Part shown: piece after piece, positions 63,288-64,000 of the stretch
Numbering within the stretch: position 1 is the first letter of the stretch
How the letters are laid out: the number at the start of each line of letters is the position of its first letter
Source of the DNA: Bartonella elizabethae F9251 = ATCC 49927
GTDB lineage: Bacteria; Pseudomonadota; Alphaproteobacteria; Rhizobiales; Rhizobiaceae
Assembly: GCF_000518165.1 (NCBI RefSeq)
Contig: NZ_JADB01000002.1
Span: 124,001 to 188,000, forward strand
DNA length: 64,000 nucleotides
Direction: 5' to 3'
Notes under the pieces: model-generated
Seen by the model: the letters and a program-made list of their open reading frames with translations, nothing else
The model's database searches: none
What the model was told of the DNA's origin: nothing
Translations under genes and position numbers: made by a program

Positions 63288-64000
63288 TTATTTAACGAGG
63301 GGAAGCATAATAATAAACCGCGCACCAGTTTTACATTTTCCAAGTGACGGATCAATAATATTTTCGGCTGTAATTGTCCCATTGTGGGCTTCGATGATTT
63401 GCCGACTAATAGAAAGGCCCAGTCCAGAGTTTTGCCCAAAAGCATCTTCATTGGGTCGATCAGTATAGAAACGTTCAAAAATACGTTCAATATTCTCTGA
63501 ACGAATACCAGGGCCATTGTCTTCAATGGTTAAAATAAGAGTTGAAGCATGGCTTTTCATAGTAATGCAAATTTTGCCACGATTACGAGGAATAAAGGAA
63601 CGTGCATTTTCAAGAAGATTGGAAATCACTTGCCCTAAACGGAGCTCATGTCCCAACACAAGATAAGCTTTTCCATAAGGACGTGGGGTAATATTAAGGC
63701 TTACATCGATGGTTTGTGCATTGCGATATACTTCCTGAACGGCATGAACAAGACTTTCCAAAAGCGGTGTCATATCAACGATCTCTGCAGTTTCTCGTGC
63801 AAGCTCTGCATCGAGCCGCGATGCATCAGAAATATCTGTAATCAATCGATCAAGACGGCGCACATCATGTTGAATAATTTCAAGCAACTTTTCTTGTGCT
63901 TCTTCATTTTTAGCCAGAGGGAGAGTTTCAACAGCACTGCGGAGAGAAGTAAGGGGATTTTTTAATTCGTGGCTTACATCAGCCGCAAAGCGTTCAATGG
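63288..64000 (-). CDS. chvG: ChvG/BvrS/BatS-type sensor histidine kinase, C-terminal part
   Basis: The 3' end of a sensor kinase that continues past the window edge at 64000. The visible 237 residues begin within IERFAADVSHELKNPLTSL, with the phospho-accepting histidine in the H-box, then the N-box QVISNLLENARSFI, the G1 box DNGPGI and the G2 box GLGLSIS. The downstream hprK-EIIA-HPr run is the diagnostic neighbourhood of chvG (bvrS in Brucella, batS in Bartonella), which with its regulator controls envelope and type IV secretion genes. The sensor domain and the regulator gene are outside the window. Confidence 0.92.
   Translation of the reverse strand, partial: IERFAADVSHELKNPLTSLRSAVETLPLAKNEEAQEKLLEIIQHDVRRLDRLITDISDASRLDAELARETAEIVDMTPLLESLVHAVQEVYRNAQTIDVSLNITPRPYGKAYLVLGHELRLGQVISNLLENARSFIPRNRGKICITMKSHASTLILTIEDNGPGIRSENIERIFERFYTDRPNEDAFGQNSGLGLSISRQIIEAHNGTITAENIIDPSLGKCKTGARFIIMLPLVK

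Noticed and set aside
62801-63526. Long (241-codon) version of HPr kinase
   Set aside because: The first 87 residues overlap the chvG coding region in another frame and have no HprK similarity; the ATG at 63265 matches the short alphaproteobacterial form.

Overview
The window is AT-rich chromosomal DNA from an alphaproteobacterium of the Rhizobiales, most likely a Bartonella species or close relative. The evidence is the gene content and order: ihfB-lapA, lptC-lptA-lptB-ptsN, an IalB-family protein beside rlmN, addB-addA-trxA, tsaE-divL-ahcY, folC-accD, ubiE-ubiB-coaBC, hemW-rdgB next to hrcA-grpE, and chvG-hprK-EIIA-HPr. Added to this are many long gene-free gaps and a decayed biosynthetic gene, as expected in a reduced, host-adapted genome. 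The genus is an inference; no rRNA or other marker settles it. I saw no rRNA or tRNA genes, CRISPR array, insertion sequence or prophage.

Layout. 1-4.5 kb: ihfB-lapA (minus), then the LPS-export genes lptC, lptA, lptB (plus) and, after a 1 kb empty gap, ptsN. 5-10 kb: an IalB-like secreted protein, rlmN, a LysE-family exporter (minus) and a clear argG pseudogene. 10-20.9 kb: class I lysS and prfC, then the recombination pair addB-addA and trxA with a terminator. 21-29.4 kb (minus): tsaE, a DivL-type kinase with tyrosine in place of the phospho-accepting histidine, ahcY, an NDUFA9-like protein, folC and accD. 30-37.6 kb (minus): an EI24 membrane protein, a coaBC carrying an N-terminal ribbon-helix-helix segment, ubiB, ubiE and gyrB. 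38-47.7 kb: an orphan solute-binding protein, a yifB/comM ATPase (minus), and tamA-tamB. 47.7-52.4 kb: a gene-poor stretch around one MsbA-like ABC exporter, with copies of a degenerate intergenic repeat. 52.4-58.4 kb: infC, which appears to start at AUU, an alpha/beta hydrolase, a YgjP-like metallopeptidase, dapE, hemW and rdgB. 58.9-60.8 kb: hrcA and grpE. 60.8-64 kb (minus): thpR, HPr, EIIA, HPr kinase and the C-terminal part of the ChvG/BvrS/BatS sensor kinase, cut by the window end.

How the genes work together. Envelope assembly is prominent: Lpt transport of LPS, TamA/TamB, a lipid-type exporter and an IalB protein. A carbohydrate-free regulatory phosphotransferase set (PtsN, HPr, EIIA-Man, HPr kinase) sits beside the ChvG-type sensor that controls virulence genes in related pathogens. 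DivL links the window to the CckA-CtrA cell-cycle circuit. UbiE and UbiB serve ubiquinone synthesis, AddAB double-strand-break repair, and HrcA/GrpE the heat-shock response.

The points most worth checking are the argG pseudogene, the RHH-CoaBC fusion, the tyrosine H-box of DivL, the AUU start of infC, and the roughly 130-base dispersed repeat around 51.2-52.3 kb with relatives at 30.1 and 56.5 kb.
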